A stretch of 64,000 nt of DNA from Bradyrhizobium iriomotense (GTDB taxonomy: Bacteria; Pseudomonadota; Alphaproteobacteria; Rhizobiales; Xanthobacteraceae), in contig NZ_JAFCLP010000005.1 of assembly GCF_018129405.1 (NCBI RefSeq), positions 248,001-312,000 on the forward strand, read 5' to 3'. Made by a program: the position numbers and the translations under genes. The notes under the pieces were generated by a model, which was not told where the DNA came from, made no database searches, and worked only from the letters and a program-made list of their open reading frames with translations. This document shows, in pieces, positions 25,340-36,967 of this stretch (positions within the stretch are counted from its first letter, which is position 1; every line of letters starts with the position of its first letter).

Positions 25340-26149
25340 ATGTCCCTCGACCTCCACTTCATCCTCTTTCTCCTTCTGCGCATGGCGATCGCGGCGGCGT
25401 TCGTGGTGACGGCGTCGATCATCACCGAACGCTCGGGGCCGGTGATCGGCGCGCTGATCGCGACCCTGCCGGTGTCGGCCGGTCCATCTTACGTCTTTCT
25501 TGCGATCGATCATGACGCCGCCTTCATCGCGCAGGGTGCGCTGGCGAGCCTGCCGGTCAATGCAGCGACGATCTTCATGTGCCTCACCTATGTCGTGCTG
25601 TCGCAGCGGCACAGTCTCGTGGCGAGCTGCGGAAGCGCTTTCGCGGTGTGGATCGCGATGGCCTCGATCATCCGCCAGTTCGAGTGGTCGCTCACCGCCG
25701 GGCTCGCCGCAAATTTGATCGCATTCGGCATCTGCATTCCGCTGCTCGCAGGCTATCGCCATGCGAAGATGCCGCTGGTGACACGCCGCTGGTACGACGT
25801 CCCCATGCGGGCTGCGCTGGTCGCGACGCTCGTCGCCATCGTGGTCTCGACCTCCGGCTGGGTCGGTCCCCGCATCAGCGGCATCATCGCGCTATATCCG
25901 GTAGTGTTCTCCAGCATCATGGTGATCCTGCATCCGCGCATCGGCGGTCCGCCGACGGCCGCCGTCCTCGCCAACTCCGCGTGGGGCCTGCTCGGATTCG
26001 GCATGGCGATTGCCGTGATGCACGTCGCGGTGGTGCAGTTCGGCTCCGCTGTCGGTTTGACTCTCGCACTCGGCACCTGCGTCACCTGGAATTTGACGCT
26101 GTGGGGGATTGGTCGGCGCGCGATGCGCAAGGCGCGACAGGAGCCGTGA
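25340..26149 (+). CDS. Integral membrane protein of unknown function
   Basis: A 269-residue protein; the ATG at 25340 directly follows a repeat element, with an AAGAAA stretch as the only ribosome binding site candidate. It is strongly hydrophobic, with about eight predicted membrane helices arranged in two similar-looking halves (for example 5-29, 35-60, 66-88, 95-111, 113-130, 147-167, 175-195, 215-260). I recognise no characterised family. The internal segments GPVIGALIATLPVSAGPSYVFLA and GPRISGIIALYPVVFSSIMVI look like repeated units, suggesting duplication. It may be a transporter or scaffold; function unknown. Confidence 0.8.
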   Translation: MSLDLHFILFLLLRMAIAAAFVVTASIITERSGPVIGALIATLPVSAGPSYVFLAIDHDAAFIAQGALASLPVNAATIFMCLTYVVLSQRHSLVASCGSAFAVWIAMASIIRQFEWSLTAGLAANLIAFGICIPLLAGYRHAKMPLVTRRWYDVPMRAALVATLVAIVVSTSGWVGPRISGIIALYPVVFSSIMVILHPRIGGPPTAAVLANSAWGLLGFGMAIAVMHVAVVQFGSAVGLTLALGTCVTWNLTLWGIGRRAMRKARQEP

Positions 26150-26553
26150 GACTACGGACAAACACGACACGGCGTCGCGCGAATACGTTATGCCAAACTC
26201 AATTCGCGTCGATGGGATGATGCGGCATCTCCTCAAGCCGTTGAATGAGAAACATCATTTCAGGTCTTTCCGTTTTTTCCCGGCTTGAGCGTCGCTGTCG
26301 ATCGCGCGGACAGGCTAATCCGTCGGCCGCCGAAATCCGATATTTCTATTAGAACTTTGTTCGAGCTTTTCACGTACGAATCGGATCGCAGATCCGATTC
26401 CGATCCCGTCCGCGCAAATTGGCGCGGCTCTCTTTTTCAAGCGAACGGCCCGCGGGAGCCGCAGACTGAGATACGGCGACGCTGCCGCGCGGTCACATCC
26501 TGGTTCCGACGGGCGCGTCCCCATCGGTGGTATTTCGAGACGGAGATTCTTTG
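26150..26553 (+). other. 404-bp gap with a dyad and a terminator-like hairpin
   Basis: I see no gene. A perfect 9-bp inverted repeat AATCGGATC-GCA-GATCCGATT occupies 26379-26399, followed by CCGCGC-AAATTG-GCGCGG (26410-26427) and CTCTCTTTTT. The second has the form of a Rho-independent terminator on the plus strand. This could end a small RNA or be an attenuator in the leader of the chemoreceptor gene that starts at 26554. Confidence 0.45.
26410..26437 (+). terminator. Rho-independent terminator-like hairpin
   Basis: A 6-bp GC stem CCGCGC / GCGCGG with loop AAATTG, followed by CTCTCTTTTT, 117 bases before the chemoreceptor ATG. Its position ahead of a gene rather than after one is unusual. 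Confidence 0.5.
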
Positions 26554-28230
26554 ATGTTTGGTCGCAAGTCCCGCAGTGATTCGGACGCGCAACTCGCCGC
26601 CATCGGCCGCTCGCAGGCCGTGATCGAGTTCGCGATGGATGGTACGATCCTCAACGCCAACCAGAACTTCCTGAGGGTGCTCGGCTATTCCCTCGACGAG
26701 ATCAAGGGAAAGAAGCACGCCATGTTCGTGCCGGCCGATCAGCGTGACAACGCCGAATACAGGGCGTTCTGGGCGCAGCTGGGCCGCGGCGAACCGCAGG
26801 CCGACGAATTCAAGCGAATTGGCAAGGGCGATCGCGAGGTCTGGATCGAGGCGTCCTACAATCCGGTGCTCGATGATGCCGGCAAGCCCGTCAAGGTTGT
26901 GAAGATCGCGACCGACATCACCGCGAAGAAAATCCGGAGCATGACGGAGGCCTCCAAAGTATCCGCCATCAGCCGCGCCCAGGCGGTCATCGAGTTCAAG
27001 CTCGACGGCACCGTCGTCACCGCCAACGAGAATTTCTGCAAGGCGCTCGGCTATTCGCTGGCCGACATCGAGGGCAAGCATCACAGCATGTTCATCGAGG
27101 CCGCCGAGCGCAACGGCGCCGGCTATCGTCAATTCTGGGCCGCGCTCAACCGCGGCGAATACCAGGCCGGCGAGTTCAAGCGCATCGGCAAGGGTGGCCG
27201 CGAGGTCTGGATCCTCGCCTCCTACAATCCGCTGCTCGATGAGAAGGGCAAGCCGTTCGGCGTCGTCAAGTTCGCGACCGACATCACCGCAGAGAAGCTG
27301 AAGAACGCCGACCTCGCCGGCCAGATCGCGGCGATCGACAAGGCCCAGGCCGTGATCGAGTTCAACATGGACGGCACGATCATCACCGCCAACGCCAACT
27401 TTCTCGGCGCGCTCGGCTATTCGCTGGCCGAGATCAAGGGCAGGCATCACAGCATGTTCGTCGAGGCCGCCGAGCGCGACGGCGCCGGCTATCGCGAGTT
27501 CTGGGCCGCGCTCAACCGCGGCCAGTACCAGGCGGCCGAGTACAAGCGCATCGGCAAGGGCGGCAAGGAGGTCTACATCCAGGCCTCCTATAATCCGATC
27601 CTCGATCTCAACGGCAAGCCGTTCAAGGTCGTGAAATATGCCACCGATACCACGCGGCAGGTGCTGGTCCGCATGGGCAACGAGCGAGTGCGCGGCATGA
27701 TGGAATCGGTCGCCGCCGGCTCCGAGGAGCTGAACGCTTCGGTGCGGGAGATTTCCGAGGCGATGACCAAATCGCGCGAGACCGCGATGAGCGCGGTCGA
27801 TCAGGTCGCCGCCGCCGACGCCCAGGCGCAGCGCCTCACCGAGGCCGCGCAGGCGATGAGCGGCATCGTCGAGATGATCAACAACATCACCGGTCAGATC
27901 AACCTGCTCGCGCTCAACGCCACGATCGAATCCGCCCGCGCCGGCGAGGCCGGCCGCGGCTTCGCGGTGGTCGCCTCCGAAGTGAAGAGCCTCGCCAACC
28001 AGGCCAAGCAGGCGACCGACAAGATCGGCCAGGAGATCGGCAGCCTCAACGGCATTTCCGGCGACGTCGTCAGCGCGCTCGGCTCGATCAAGCAGGCGAT
28101 CAACAATGTCAGCGAATACGTGACCTCGACCGCCGCCGCGGTCGAGGAGCAGAGCACTGTCACGAACGAGATGTCGACCAGCATGCAGCGCGCAGCCGCG
28201 GAAGCCGCGGCGATCGCGGCAAGGGCGTAA
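26554..28230 (+). CDS. Soluble methyl-accepting chemotaxis protein with three tandem PAS domains
   Basis: A 558-residue protein starting at the ATG at 26554, with CGGAGA upstream; no membrane segments. Three nearly identical PAS-PAC units (about 14-124, 137-246, 259-368) repeat at about 122-residue spacing, each with AVIEF..DGT, GYSL.EI.GK/RHH.MF and a YNP.LD..GKP..VVK.ATD end. They resemble the PAS of Aer and BdlA-type receptors. The C-terminal signalling domain contains the conserved hairpin tip [32 protein letters not shown] and ends soon after it, so its second helix is short. It probably senses redox or an internal metabolite and signals to CheA/CheW. Those genes are not in this window. 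Confidence 0.92.
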   Translation: MFGRKSRSDSDAQLAAIGRSQAVIEFAMDGTILNANQNFLRVLGYSLDEIKGKKHAMFVPADQRDNAEYRAFWAQLGRGEPQADEFKRIGKGDREVWIEASYNPVLDDAGKPVKVVKIATDITAKKIRSMTEASKVSAISRAQAVIEFKLDGTVVTANENFCKALGYSLADIEGKHHSMFIEAAERNGAGYRQFWAALNRGEYQAGEFKRIGKGGREVWILASYNPLLDEKGKPFGVVKFATDITAEKLKNADLAGQIAAIDKAQAVIEFNMDGTIITANANFLGALGYSLAEIKGRHHSMFVEAAERDGAGYREFWAALNRGQYQAAEYKRIGKGGKEVYIQASYNPILDLNGKPFKVVKYATDTTRQVLVRMGNERVRGMMESVAAGSEELNASVREISEAMTKSRETAMSAVDQVAAADAQAQRLTEAAQAMSGIVEMINNITGQINLLALNATIESARAGEAGRGFAVVASEVKSLANQAKQATDKIGQEIGSLNGISGDVVSALGSIKQAINNVSEYVTSTAAAVEEQSTVTNEMSTSMQRAAAEAAAIAARA

Positions 28231-28248
28231 GCCAAGAGCTCGGGATTC

Positions 28249-28344
28249 GTAGGGTGGGCAAAGGCGCGCACTTCGCGCCGTGCCCACCATCCTTCCGCGA
28301 ATTCGCATTGCATGGTGGGCACGCTTTCGCTTTGCCCACCCTAC
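28249..28344. repeat. Family C dispersed palindromic repeat, copy 3
   Basis: Outer arms GTAGGGTGGGCAAAG and CTTTGCCCACCCTAC. Inner arms CGTGCCCACCAT and ATGGTGGGCACG pair perfectly. It lies between the convergent chemoreceptor and mutS genes. Confidence 0.9.
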
Positions 28345-28352
28345 GGCACCAT

Positions 28353-31091
28353 TCACTGCTTCGGCAGCTTGGCCTTCAACGCATAGAGCGCATCGAGCGC
28401 TTCGCGCGGGGACATCTCGTCGGGGTGCAGCGCCTTCACCGCTTCCATCAACAGCTCGGCTTCGCTCGGCGGCGCGGCTTCCGCGGCGGCGCGGGAGGGG
28501 ACGGCGAACAGCGGCAGATCGTCCACCAGCGCGCGCGCGGTCTGGCCGCGGTCCTGTGCCTCCAGCTTGGAGAGCACGGATTTGGCGCGCGTGATCACCG
28601 CGGGCGGCAGGCCTGCGAGCTTTGCGACCTGGATGCCGTAGGAGCGGTCGGCCGAGCCCGGCAGCACCTCGTGCAGGAACACGACATTGCCCTGCCATTC
28701 TTTCACGCGCACGGTGGCGTTGAACATCCGCGGCAGCTTTGCCGAGAGCGCGGTCAGCTCGTGATAGTGCGTCGCGAACAATGTGCGGCAGCGGTTGCTC
28801 TCGTGCAGATGCTCGATTGCGGCCCAGGCAATCGAGAGGCCGTCGAAGGTCGCTGTGCCGCGGCCGATCTCATCCAGGATCACGAGCGAGCGCTCGCCGG
28901 CCTGGTTCAGGATCGCTGCGGTTTCGACCATCTCGACCATGAAGGTGGAGCGGCCGCGGGCGAGATCGTCGGCGGCGCCGACGCGCGAGAACAAGCGATC
29001 GATGATGCCGATCCGCGCGCGCGTCGCCGGCACGAAGCTGCCGATCTGCGCCAGCAGCGCAATCAGCGCGTTCTGGCGCAGGAAGGTCGATTTACCCGCC
29101 ATGTTGGGACCGGTCAGCAGCCAGAGCTGGCCGGATTTTTGTGCGGGTGAAGGCGAGAGGTCGCAGGCGTTGGCGATGAACGGCTCGCCATTGCGCTTGA
29201 GCGCCTGCTCGACCACGGGATGACGGCCGGCTTCGATTGCGAAGGCAAGAGACGAGTCCACCTCAGGCCGCACATAGTTCTCGTCGATCGCGAGCTTGGC
29301 CAGCGAGGTCGCGACGTCGAGCAGCGCAAAACCTTGCGCCGCGGCGCGCAGATCGTCGCTGATCTCGAGCGCCTTGGCGCAGAGCTTCTCGAAGATCTCG
29401 AGCTCGAGGCCCAGCGCGCGGTCGCCGGCATTGGCGATCTTGGCCTCGATCTCGCCAAGCTCGGAGGTCGTGAAACGCACCTGGCCTGCCAGCGTCTGGC
29501 GGTGGATGAAGGTCGCATTCAGCGGCGCCGACATCAGCTTGTCGCCGTGCTGTGCGGTGACCTCGACGAAATAGCCGAGCACGTTGTTGTGCCGGATCTT
29601 GAGACCCTTCACGCCGGTGTCGTCGGCGTAGCGCGCCTGCATCGAGGCGACCACCAGGCGCGAGGCATCGCGCAGGTTTCGCGCCTCGTCGAGCGCGGGC
29701 TCATAGCCCTGACGCACGAAGCCGCCATCGCGCTTGATCAGCGGCAGCTGCTCGTCGAGCGCCGTCGCAAACTCGGCAGCGAGCTCGCGCGACGGCCGCT
29801 TCAGCGCCGCCATCACCGCCGCGATCTCCTGCGGCGGCTGGTCGAGTTCGCCAAGCCGCGTCAGCACCTGGTCAGCAGCGATGATGCCGTCGCGCAAACC
29901 CGCGAGATCGCGCGGTCCGCCGCGGCCGACCGAGAGACGGGCCAGCGCTCGCGACATGTCGGGCGCGCCGCGCAGGATGCTGCGGATGTCCTCGCGCGCG
30001 GCGGAATCGGCGACGAAGGTGCTGACCGCATCGAGCCGCCGCGCGATGGCCGGCGCATCGGTCAGTGGTGCCGCCAGCCGCTGTGCCAGCAGGCGCGAGC
30101 CGGCCGAGGTCACCGTGCAGTCGATGGCGTCGAGCAGCGAGCCGCGGCGCTCGCCTGCCAGCGTGCGCGTCAATTCGAGATTGGCGCGCGTGGCCGGATC
30201 GATCGCCATGGTCGCGCCGGAAGCTTCGCGCGCGGGCGGCGACAGCGGCGGGTGCTTACCGACCTGCGTGCGGTCGACATAGGTGACGGCAGCGGCCGCC
30301 GCCGTCGCTTCCAGACGCGTCAGCTGCGCCAGCCCATCCATCGTCGCGACGGCAAAGTAGTCACACAGGCGCTTCTCGGCCGTGGCGCCGTCGAAGACGT
30401 CGCGGGTCAGCGGCGTCACCGCCGGCAGCTCGCGCAGGGTCTGGCCGAGCTCGCCGTCGTTATAGAGCGCGTCGGTGACGATGGCCTCGTTCGGGTTGAT
30501 GCGCGCCAGCGTTGCGGCGAGCTCGCCGCCCGAAACTTCGGTCACCATGAATTCGGCAGTCGAGATGTCGATCCAGGCGAGGCCGAAGCGGTCGCCGCCG
30601 GCGGAGGAGCGCGCGCGTGCGATCGCCAGCAGGTAGTTGTTGGCGCGCGCGTCGAGCAGCGTGTCCTCGGTCAGCGTGCCCGGCGTGACCAGCCGCACCA
30701 CGCCGCGGCGCACGACGCTCTTGTTGCCGCGCGCTTTCGCTGCCGCAGGATCCTCGGTCTGCTCGCAGACCGCGACCCGGTGGCCGGCCGAGATCAGGCG
30801 GTGCAAATAATCCTCGGAGCGCTCGACCGGAACGCCGCACATCGGGATGTCGGCGCCCTGATGCTTGCCGCGCTTGGTCAGGACGATGCCGAGCGTCCTG
30901 GAGGCGATCTCGGCGTCCTCGAAGAACAGCTCGTAGAAGTCGCCCATCCGGTAGAACAGCAGCAGGCCCTGATGGGCAGCCTTGATCTCGAGATACTGTT
31001 CCATCATCGGCGTGACGCGCGCCGCGACTTCCGCGGGTGGGGCGGGGGCTTCGTCGGGCGGCGGGACAGGTATCGGCTGTTGCATGGTCAT
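28353..31091 (-). CDS. mutS: DNA mismatch repair protein MutS
   Basis: A 912-residue protein. Domain I contains the mismatch-probing Phe-x-Glu motif in [12 protein letters not shown]. The connector, lever and clamp domains follow. The ATPase domain has Walker [15 protein letters not shown], Walker [18 protein letters not shown] and ATHYHELT. Length and order match canonical MutS. It recognises mismatches and recruits MutL. The ATG at 31091 was taken; another ATG six bases on is equally possible. The C-terminus ends near a family C repeat. No mutL is nearby. Confidence 0.97.
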   Translation of the reverse strand: MTMQQPIPVPPPDEAPAPPAEVAARVTPMMEQYLEIKAAHQGLLLFYRMGDFYELFFEDAEIASRTLGIVLTKRGKHQGADIPMCGVPVERSEDYLHRLISAGHRVAVCEQTEDPAAAKARGNKSVVRRGVVRLVTPGTLTEDTLLDARANNYLLAIARARSSAGGDRFGLAWIDISTAEFMVTEVSGGELAATLARINPNEAIVTDALYNDGELGQTLRELPAVTPLTRDVFDGATAEKRLCDYFAVATMDGLAQLTRLEATAAAAAVTYVDRTQVGKHPPLSPPAREASGATMAIDPATRANLELTRTLAGERRGSLLDAIDCTVTSAGSRLLAQRLAAPLTDAPAIARRLDAVSTFVADSAAREDIRSILRGAPDMSRALARLSVGRGGPRDLAGLRDGIIAADQVLTRLGELDQPPQEIAAVMAALKRPSRELAAEFATALDEQLPLIKRDGGFVRQGYEPALDEARNLRDASRLVVASMQARYADDTGVKGLKIRHNNVLGYFVEVTAQHGDKLMSAPLNATFIHRQTLAGQVRFTTSELGEIEAKIANAGDRALGLELEIFEKLCAKALEISDDLRAAAQGFALLDVATSLAKLAIDENYVRPEVDSSLAFAIEAGRHPVVEQALKRNGEPFIANACDLSPSPAQKSGQLWLLTGPNMAGKSTFLRQNALIALLAQIGSFVPATRARIGIIDRLFSRVGAADDLARGRSTFMVEMVETAAILNQAGERSLVILDEIGRGTATFDGLSIAWAAIEHLHESNRCRTLFATHYHELTALSAKLPRMFNATVRVKEWQGNVVFLHEVLPGSADRSYGIQVAKLAGLPPAVITRAKSVLSKLEAQDRGQTARALVDDLPLFAVPSRAAAEAAPPSEAELLMEAVKALHPDEMSPREALDALYALKAKLPKQ

Positions 31092-31306
31092 GGGCGGCGC
31101 AACCTACAAAATTTCGCCTCCTGCTCCTATCGCTTTGGCCGGACAGCGGAGGTTTTCCACGTTGTCCGCACCGCGGCATGCGCTGCGGACGGCAGGCCCC
31201 TGCAAATCGCGCGCGAAACCGTCAATTGACCTGCCGCGGGCGCCCTCCTAAAACTCCGCCGACATTGAAGAATTTGGCCGGATCGCGGCATTCAGGGAGA
31301 ACAACG

Positions 31307-32514
<1,208 letters not shown>

Positions 32515-32515
<1 letters not shown>

Positions 32516-32613
32516 CGGTCCACGTAGTGGACCGTCATCCCGGGGCGGTGCACTTGCACCGAACCCGGGATCTCGAGATTCCGGGTCTGGTCCTTCGGAC
32601 CATCCCGGAATGA
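32515..32613. repeat. Family B dispersed palindromic repeat, copy 3 (diverged)
   Basis: It begins with the hairpin ACGGTCCAC-GTA-GTGGACCGT, overlapping the last base of the pcaF stop codon, and continues with TCATCCCGGGGCG ... TCTCGAGATT ... ATCCCGGAATGA. The GCGCAATTGCGC core of the other copies is replaced by a GGTCCTTCGGACC hairpin. Confidence 0.75.
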
Positions 32614-32652
32614 CAGTGTTGGAGTTGTGCGGGTCGCTTCAAGGACCGTCCC

Positions 32653-33546
32653 ATGATCATCGAACGCGAGCAGGACGTCACGGCCGCGGCACTGGCGGTG
32701 ATGGAGCGGACATCCGATCCGCGCCTCCGCCAGATCATGGTTTCCCTGGTCAAGCACCTCCACGCCTTCGTGCGCGACGTTCGCCTGACCGAGAAGGAGT
32801 TTCGCGATGCCACCGCTGTCATCGCCGAACTCGGCAAGCTGACCACCGACACGCACAACGAAGTCGTGCTGATGGCGGGATCGCTGGGCGTGTCCCCGCT
32901 GGTGTGCCTGCTGAACAATGGCGATCAGGGCAATACCGAAACTGATCAGTCGCTGCTCGGGCCGTTCTGGCGGCTGAACTCGCCGCGGGTCGAGAATGGC
33001 GGATCGATCGTGCGCTCGGAGACGCCGGGTGCGCCGCTGTTCGTCAGCGGCCGCGTCGTCGACAGCGACGGCCGTCCCGTCGCCGGTGCCGAGGTCGATG
33101 TCTGGCACGCTTCGCCGGTCGGCCTCTACGAGAACCAGGACCCCGAGCAGGCCGACATGAACCTGCGCGGCAAGTTCACGACCGACCAGGACGGACGCTT
33201 CGCCTTCCGTTCGGTGATGATGGTCGGCTATCCCATTCCGACGGATGGCGTGGTCGGCCGCCTGCTCGAGACGCAGGGCCGGCACCCCTATCGACCCGCG
33301 CATCTGCACGCCCTGATCTTCAAGCCCGGATTCAAGGTGCTGATCTCGCAGGTCTACGATCCCGCCGACCCGCATATCGACAGCGATGTGCAGTTCGGGG
33401 TGACGCAGGCGCTGATCGGCAAGTTCCAGCGCCACGATGCGCCGCATCCGACCGCGCCCGACGTTGCGACGCCCTGGTACTCGCTCGATCACACCTACCG
33501 GCTCGAGCCCGGCGAGGCCGTGCTGCCGCGTCCGCCGATCAAATAG
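32653..33546 (+). CDS. Intradiol ring-cleavage dioxygenase (catechol/hydroxyquinol type)
   Basis: A 297-residue non-haem Fe(III) dioxygenase. The dimerisation helices occupy about 1-105. Iron ligands by family pattern are Tyr159 (GLYENQ), Tyr193 (GYPIPTDG), His217 and His219 (HPYRPAHLH). The whole form fits catechol 1,2-dioxygenase and hydroxyquinol 1,2-dioxygenase rather than PcaGH. The N-terminal domain and YENQD segment favour hydroxyquinol, but this cannot be settled by eye. It splits an aromatic ring between the two hydroxylated carbons, giving a muconate or maleylacetate. It is upstream of pcaH on the same strand, 118 bases away. Confidence 0.88.
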   Translation: MIIEREQDVTAAALAVMERTSDPRLRQIMVSLVKHLHAFVRDVRLTEKEFRDATAVIAELGKLTTDTHNEVVLMAGSLGVSPLVCLLNNGDQGNTETDQSLLGPFWRLNSPRVENGGSIVRSETPGAPLFVSGRVVDSDGRPVAGAEVDVWHASPVGLYENQDPEQADMNLRGKFTTDQDGRFAFRSVMMVGYPIPTDGVVGRLLETQGRHPYRPAHLHALIFKPGFKVLISQVYDPADPHIDSDVQFGVTQALIGKFQRHDAPHPTAPDVATPWYSLDHTYRLEPGEAVLPRPPIK

Positions 33547-33664
33547 CGCGCCTGGCCGGCGCAGGAAGGCTGCCAAACCCGCTTCCCCAAATTAGTTATA
33601 TCCTATAATGATTGGCGGAAGCGTTGACCGGCTGGACCTAAAATGGCCGGGGAGGAGTTCGCCA

Positions 33665-34366
33665 ATGACATTCATCTATCCCGTGGACAGCAACAAGGCG
33701 CATCCGCTGCCGCTGTCGCCCGACTACAAGAGCTCGATCAAGCGCGCGCCGAACAAGCCCTTGATCCCGATGCGCCATACGCTGTCGGAATTGACCGGCC
33801 CGGTCTACGGCCACGAGACCGTGCGCGAGGGCGACAACGATCTCACCACCCAACACACCGGCGAGCCGATCGGCGAGCGCATCATCGTGCACGGCCATGT
33901 GCGCGACGAGGACGGCCGCGGCGTGCCGAACTCGCTGGTCGAGATCTGGCAGGCCAATTCCTGCGGCCGCTATGTTCATGTCCGCGACCAGCATCCGGCG
34001 CCGCTCGATCCGAATTTCACCGGCGCGGGCCGCACCGTGAGCGATGCCGCCGGCTACTACCGCTTCGTCACCATCAAGCCCGGCGCCTATCCCTGGGGCA
34101 ATCACCACAACGCCTGGCGTCCCGCGCATATCCATCTGTCGGTGTTCGGCCATTCCTTCGTCACGCGGCTGGTGACGCAGATGTATTTCCCGGCCGACCC
34201 GTTGTTTCCGTTCGACCCGATCTTCAACTCGGTGCCGGACGAGAAGGCGCGGGCGCGGATGGTTTCCTCGTTCGACCTCGAGAACACCCAGCCCGAATGG
34301 GCGCTGTGCTACCGCTTTGACATCGTGCTGCGCGGCAAGAATGCCACGCCCATGGAGAACCACTAA
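33665..34366 (+). CDS. pcaH: Protocatechuate 3,4-dioxygenase, beta subunit
   Basis: A 233-residue protein; the ATG at 33665 follows GGAGGAG. The iron ligands of PcaH are present with the exact spacing known from Pseudomonas: Tyr103 (CGRYVHV), Tyr142 (GAYPWGNHHNAWRP), His155 and His157 (AHIHLSVFG). With PcaG it converts protocatechuate to beta-carboxy-cis,cis-muconate in the cytoplasm. The pcaG start codon follows one base after this stop (TAA then C then GTG), so translation is probably coupled. Confidence 0.96.
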   Translation: MTFIYPVDSNKAHPLPLSPDYKSSIKRAPNKPLIPMRHTLSELTGPVYGHETVREGDNDLTTQHTGEPIGERIIVHGHVRDEDGRGVPNSLVEIWQANSCGRYVHVRDQHPAPLDPNFTGAGRTVSDAAGYYRFVTIKPGAYPWGNHHNAWRPAHIHLSVFGHSFVTRLVTQMYFPADPLFPFDPIFNSVPDEKARARMVSSFDLENTQPEWALCYRFDIVLRGKNATPMENH

Positions 34367-34367
34367 C

Positions 34368-34970
34368 GTGCAGGATTCTGTGAAGCCTAACGGGATCACC
34401 CCATCGCAGACCGTTGGTCCGTTCTTCAAATACGGACTGACGCCGACCGGCGAATACGCCTGGAACGACGCGTTCACCAACTCGACGCTGACGCCCGATG
34501 TCACCGGCGATCGCGTTCGCATCGAGGGCCGCGTTTTCGACGGCGACGGCGTTGTCGTGCCTGATTGCATGCTGGAGATCTGGCAGGCGGATGCTCAAGG
34601 GCGTTTCGCCGACCCGCAGGACAAGCGCGCGCTGCCCAATGCCAGTTTCCGCGGCTTCGCCCGCTGCGGTACCGACAAGGACGGCAACTATTCATTCGAC
34701 ACCATCAAGCCGGGCGTGGTGCCCGATCCCGATGGCAAGCCGCAGGCGCCGCACATCCTGCTTGCCGTCTTCGGGCGCGGCATGCTGCGACATCTCTATA
34801 CCCGGATCTATTTCAGCGACGAGGCCGGCAACGCGGCCGATCCCGTACTGGCGCTGGTGCCTGCTGAGCGCCGCGCCACGCTGACCGCGGTGCGCGAGGC
34901 CGGCAAGCCGGTCTATCGGCTCGACCTGCGGCTCCAGGGCGACGACGAGACGGTGTTCTTCGACGTCTGA
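34368..34970 (+). CDS. pcaG: Protocatechuate 3,4-dioxygenase, alpha subunit
   Basis: A 200-residue protein with a GTG start at 34368, giving MQDSVKPNGITPSQTVGPFFKYGL, the characteristic PcaG start (TPSQTVGPFF). The segments VPDCMLEIWQADAQGRF, FARCGTDKDGNYSFDTIKPG and HILLAVFGRGMLRHLYTRIYF are typical. The alpha subunit lacks iron ligands but shapes the substrate pocket of the PcaGH complex. It is coupled to pcaH. Genes for the following steps (pcaB, pcaC, pcaD) are not in the window. Confidence 0.96.
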   Translation: MQDSVKPNGITPSQTVGPFFKYGLTPTGEYAWNDAFTNSTLTPDVTGDRVRIEGRVFDGDGVVVPDCMLEIWQADAQGRFADPQDKRALPNASFRGFARCGTDKDGNYSFDTIKPGVVPDPDGKPQAPHILLAVFGRGMLRHLYTRIYFSDEAGNAADPVLALVPAERRATLTAVREAGKPVYRLDLRLQGDDETVFFDV

Positions 34971-34975
34971 GCAAT

Positions 34976-35006
34976 GCGTAGCGGCGGCGCCTGGTCGCCG
35001 CTACGC
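34976..35006 (+). terminator. Hairpin after pcaG
   Basis: A perfect 11-bp stem GCGTAGCGGCG / CGCCGCTACGC with a 9-base loop, starting 6 bases after the pcaG stop. No T run follows, only GCTTCTCATT, so it may be a weak terminator or an RNA-stabilising 3' hairpin. Confidence 0.55.
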
Positions 35007-35200
35007 GCTTCTCATTCAGCGCAATCGCAGCCGGTGCTGCACGTTTGAGCGTCAGTCTCACTGACCCAAAACCGATTGACCGACATCCCATTCCGTAGTT
35101 CTGCGGAGCTTTTCCTTCTGCAACCTGTCCGCGAAGAAAGCCCGTATTTACCGTAGCGGTCTAGGCTCGGTGCAGATTTGATTCGCGCCCGGATTGCTTC

Positions 35201-36889
35201 ATGAAAATTCGCCTGTCGTTGTCTTCCGCGATCATTGCGTTCGGCATCGTCCTTGCCATCGGCTTCACCGCCGTGGTCTCGACCAGCTTGTATGCGTTGA
35301 AAGAGCTCAAGGTCGGCGGTCCCCTCTATTCCGAGATCAAGCTCGGCAACGACCTCATCGCGGATATCCTGCCGCCGCCGGAATACGTCATCGAGGCCTA
35401 TCTCGAAGCCACCCTCGCGATGCGCGAGCCGGACCAGCTGGCGGCCCATGGCGAGCGCCTGGTCCAGCTCCGCAAGGACTACGACGAGCGCAAGGCTTAC
35501 TGGGTCGCCTCCAGCCTCTCGGCCGACCTGAAGTCTGCCCTGGTGTCGAAATCCGATGCCGAGGTCCAGAAATTCTGGAAGGCGTCCGACCAGCTCCTGC
35601 CGGCCCTCAAGGCCAAGGACATGGCCGCCGCCGAGCGCACCTATGCGCAGCTCAAGGACGCCTACACTGCGCATCGCGCCGTCATCGACAGCATCGTCGA
35701 GAGCGCCAACAAGCAGAATGCCGACATGGAGAAGCTGGCCGCGGACCGCGACAGCTCGATTCTCTATATCCTGCTCGGCGTTTCCGCCGCGGTCCTGGCC
35801 TTCATCGCCGCCGGCCTGCTCGGCGTTGCCCTTGGCGTGGTGCGTCCGATCGTACGCATGACCGGCACGATGCAGAACCTTGCGACCGGCGATCTCGCCG
35901 CCGACATTCCCTTCGCGCATCGGCAGGACGAGATCGGCTCGATGGCGGGCGCCCTCGAGGTGTTCAAGCAGGGGGCGATCGAGAATTCCCGCCTGCGCGA
36001 GGAGCAATTGCAGAACGAGCAGGAGGCCGCACGCGCCAAGCGCTCCGCCCTGCATCAGATGGCCGAGACGGTCGAGCGCGAAACCGGCCGTTCGGTCGAT
36101 ACCGCGAGCGCGGCGAGCCAGGGCGTGGAACGGGTGGCCTCCAGCCTGTCCGAGATCGCCCGCTCGCTGTCCACGGAATCACAGGCTGTGGCGGCGGCCT
36201 CGACGCAGGCGCTGGGCAGCTCGCAGACCGTTTCGGCCGCTGCCGAGCAGCTGAGCGCCTCGATCCGGGAGATCGCGACCCAGGTCGCACGCACCTCGAC
36301 GGTCACGAGATCGGCAGTGGCAGGCCGCGAGCAGGCGCGCTCGACCATCCAGGCGCTGGCCGGATCGGTGAAGAAGATCGCGGAAGTCTCCGACCTCATC
36401 GGCGGCATTGCCGGTCAGACCAACCTTCTGGCGCTCAATGCCACCATCGAGGCGGCGCGCGCCGGCGAGGCCGGCCGCGGCTTCGCGGTGGTCGCGGCCG
36501 AGGTGAAATCCCTGTCCGACCAGACCGCCAAATCGACCGAGGAGATCGCGCGTCTGATCGCCGAGATCCAGGCCTCGACACAGGCGGCAGTGGACGCGGT
36601 CGAGGCCATGGGAGGCCACATCGTCGAGATCGACGGCGTTGCGACCTCGGTTGCCGCCGCAATGGAAGAACAGGACGCGGCGACGCGGGAGATCGCGCGG
36701 TCGATCTCCGAATCGGCTTCCGCCGCAAAGGACGTTTCGGCCAAGATCGGCAATGTCAGCCGCGACGCGGCGTCCGTGAACGAGCGTGCTGCGGAGGTGA
36801 GGCAGGCGATCGCAGGGATGGCGGCCAATCTGGAAACGCTGCGATCGGTCGTGGTCCGGACCGTGCGGGACTCGACCGCGGCGGCGTAA
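35201..36889 (+). CDS. Transmembrane methyl-accepting chemotaxis protein
   Basis: A 562-residue chemoreceptor. A membrane helix at about 7-30 and another at about 187-212 bracket a periplasmic helical domain, probably a four-helix bundle. A HAMP domain follows (about 213-265; [46 protein letters not shown]). The signalling domain contains the tip [43 protein letters not shown]. The ligand is unknown; the position next to pcaHG suggests, but does not show, sensing of aromatic acids. It differs from the soluble receptor at 26554 in having membrane segments and no PAS. Confidence 0.93.
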   Translation: MKIRLSLSSAIIAFGIVLAIGFTAVVSTSLYALKELKVGGPLYSEIKLGNDLIADILPPPEYVIEAYLEATLAMREPDQLAAHGERLVQLRKDYDERKAYWVASSLSADLKSALVSKSDAEVQKFWKASDQLLPALKAKDMAAAERTYAQLKDAYTAHRAVIDSIVESANKQNADMEKLAADRDSSILYILLGVSAAVLAFIAAGLLGVALGVVRPIVRMTGTMQNLATGDLAADIPFAHRQDEIGSMAGALEVFKQGAIENSRLREEQLQNEQEAARAKRSALHQMAETVERETGRSVDTASAASQGVERVASSLSEIARSLSTESQAVAAASTQALGSSQTVSAAAEQLSASIREIATQVARTSTVTRSAVAGREQARSTIQALAGSVKKIAEVSDLIGGIAGQTNLLALNATIEAARAGEAGRGFAVVAAEVKSLSDQTAKSTEEIARLIAEIQASTQAAVDAVEAMGGHIVEIDGVATSVAAAMEEQDAATREIARSISESASAAKDVSAKIGNVSRDAASVNERAAEVRQAIAGMAANLETLRSVVVRTVRDSTAAA

Positions 36890-36967
36890 GGCCCCTCGTC
36901 GGATCTGACGCTGGTGCGTGCGGGTGTGATCATGCAGTATGGCGCGGGACAGGGGCATCGTGATTTC

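Noticed and set aside
29220-31229. 669-residue open frame antisense to mutS
   Set aside because: It overlaps a complete and canonical mutS; its translation shows only Arg/Gln/Gly/Val-rich sequence.
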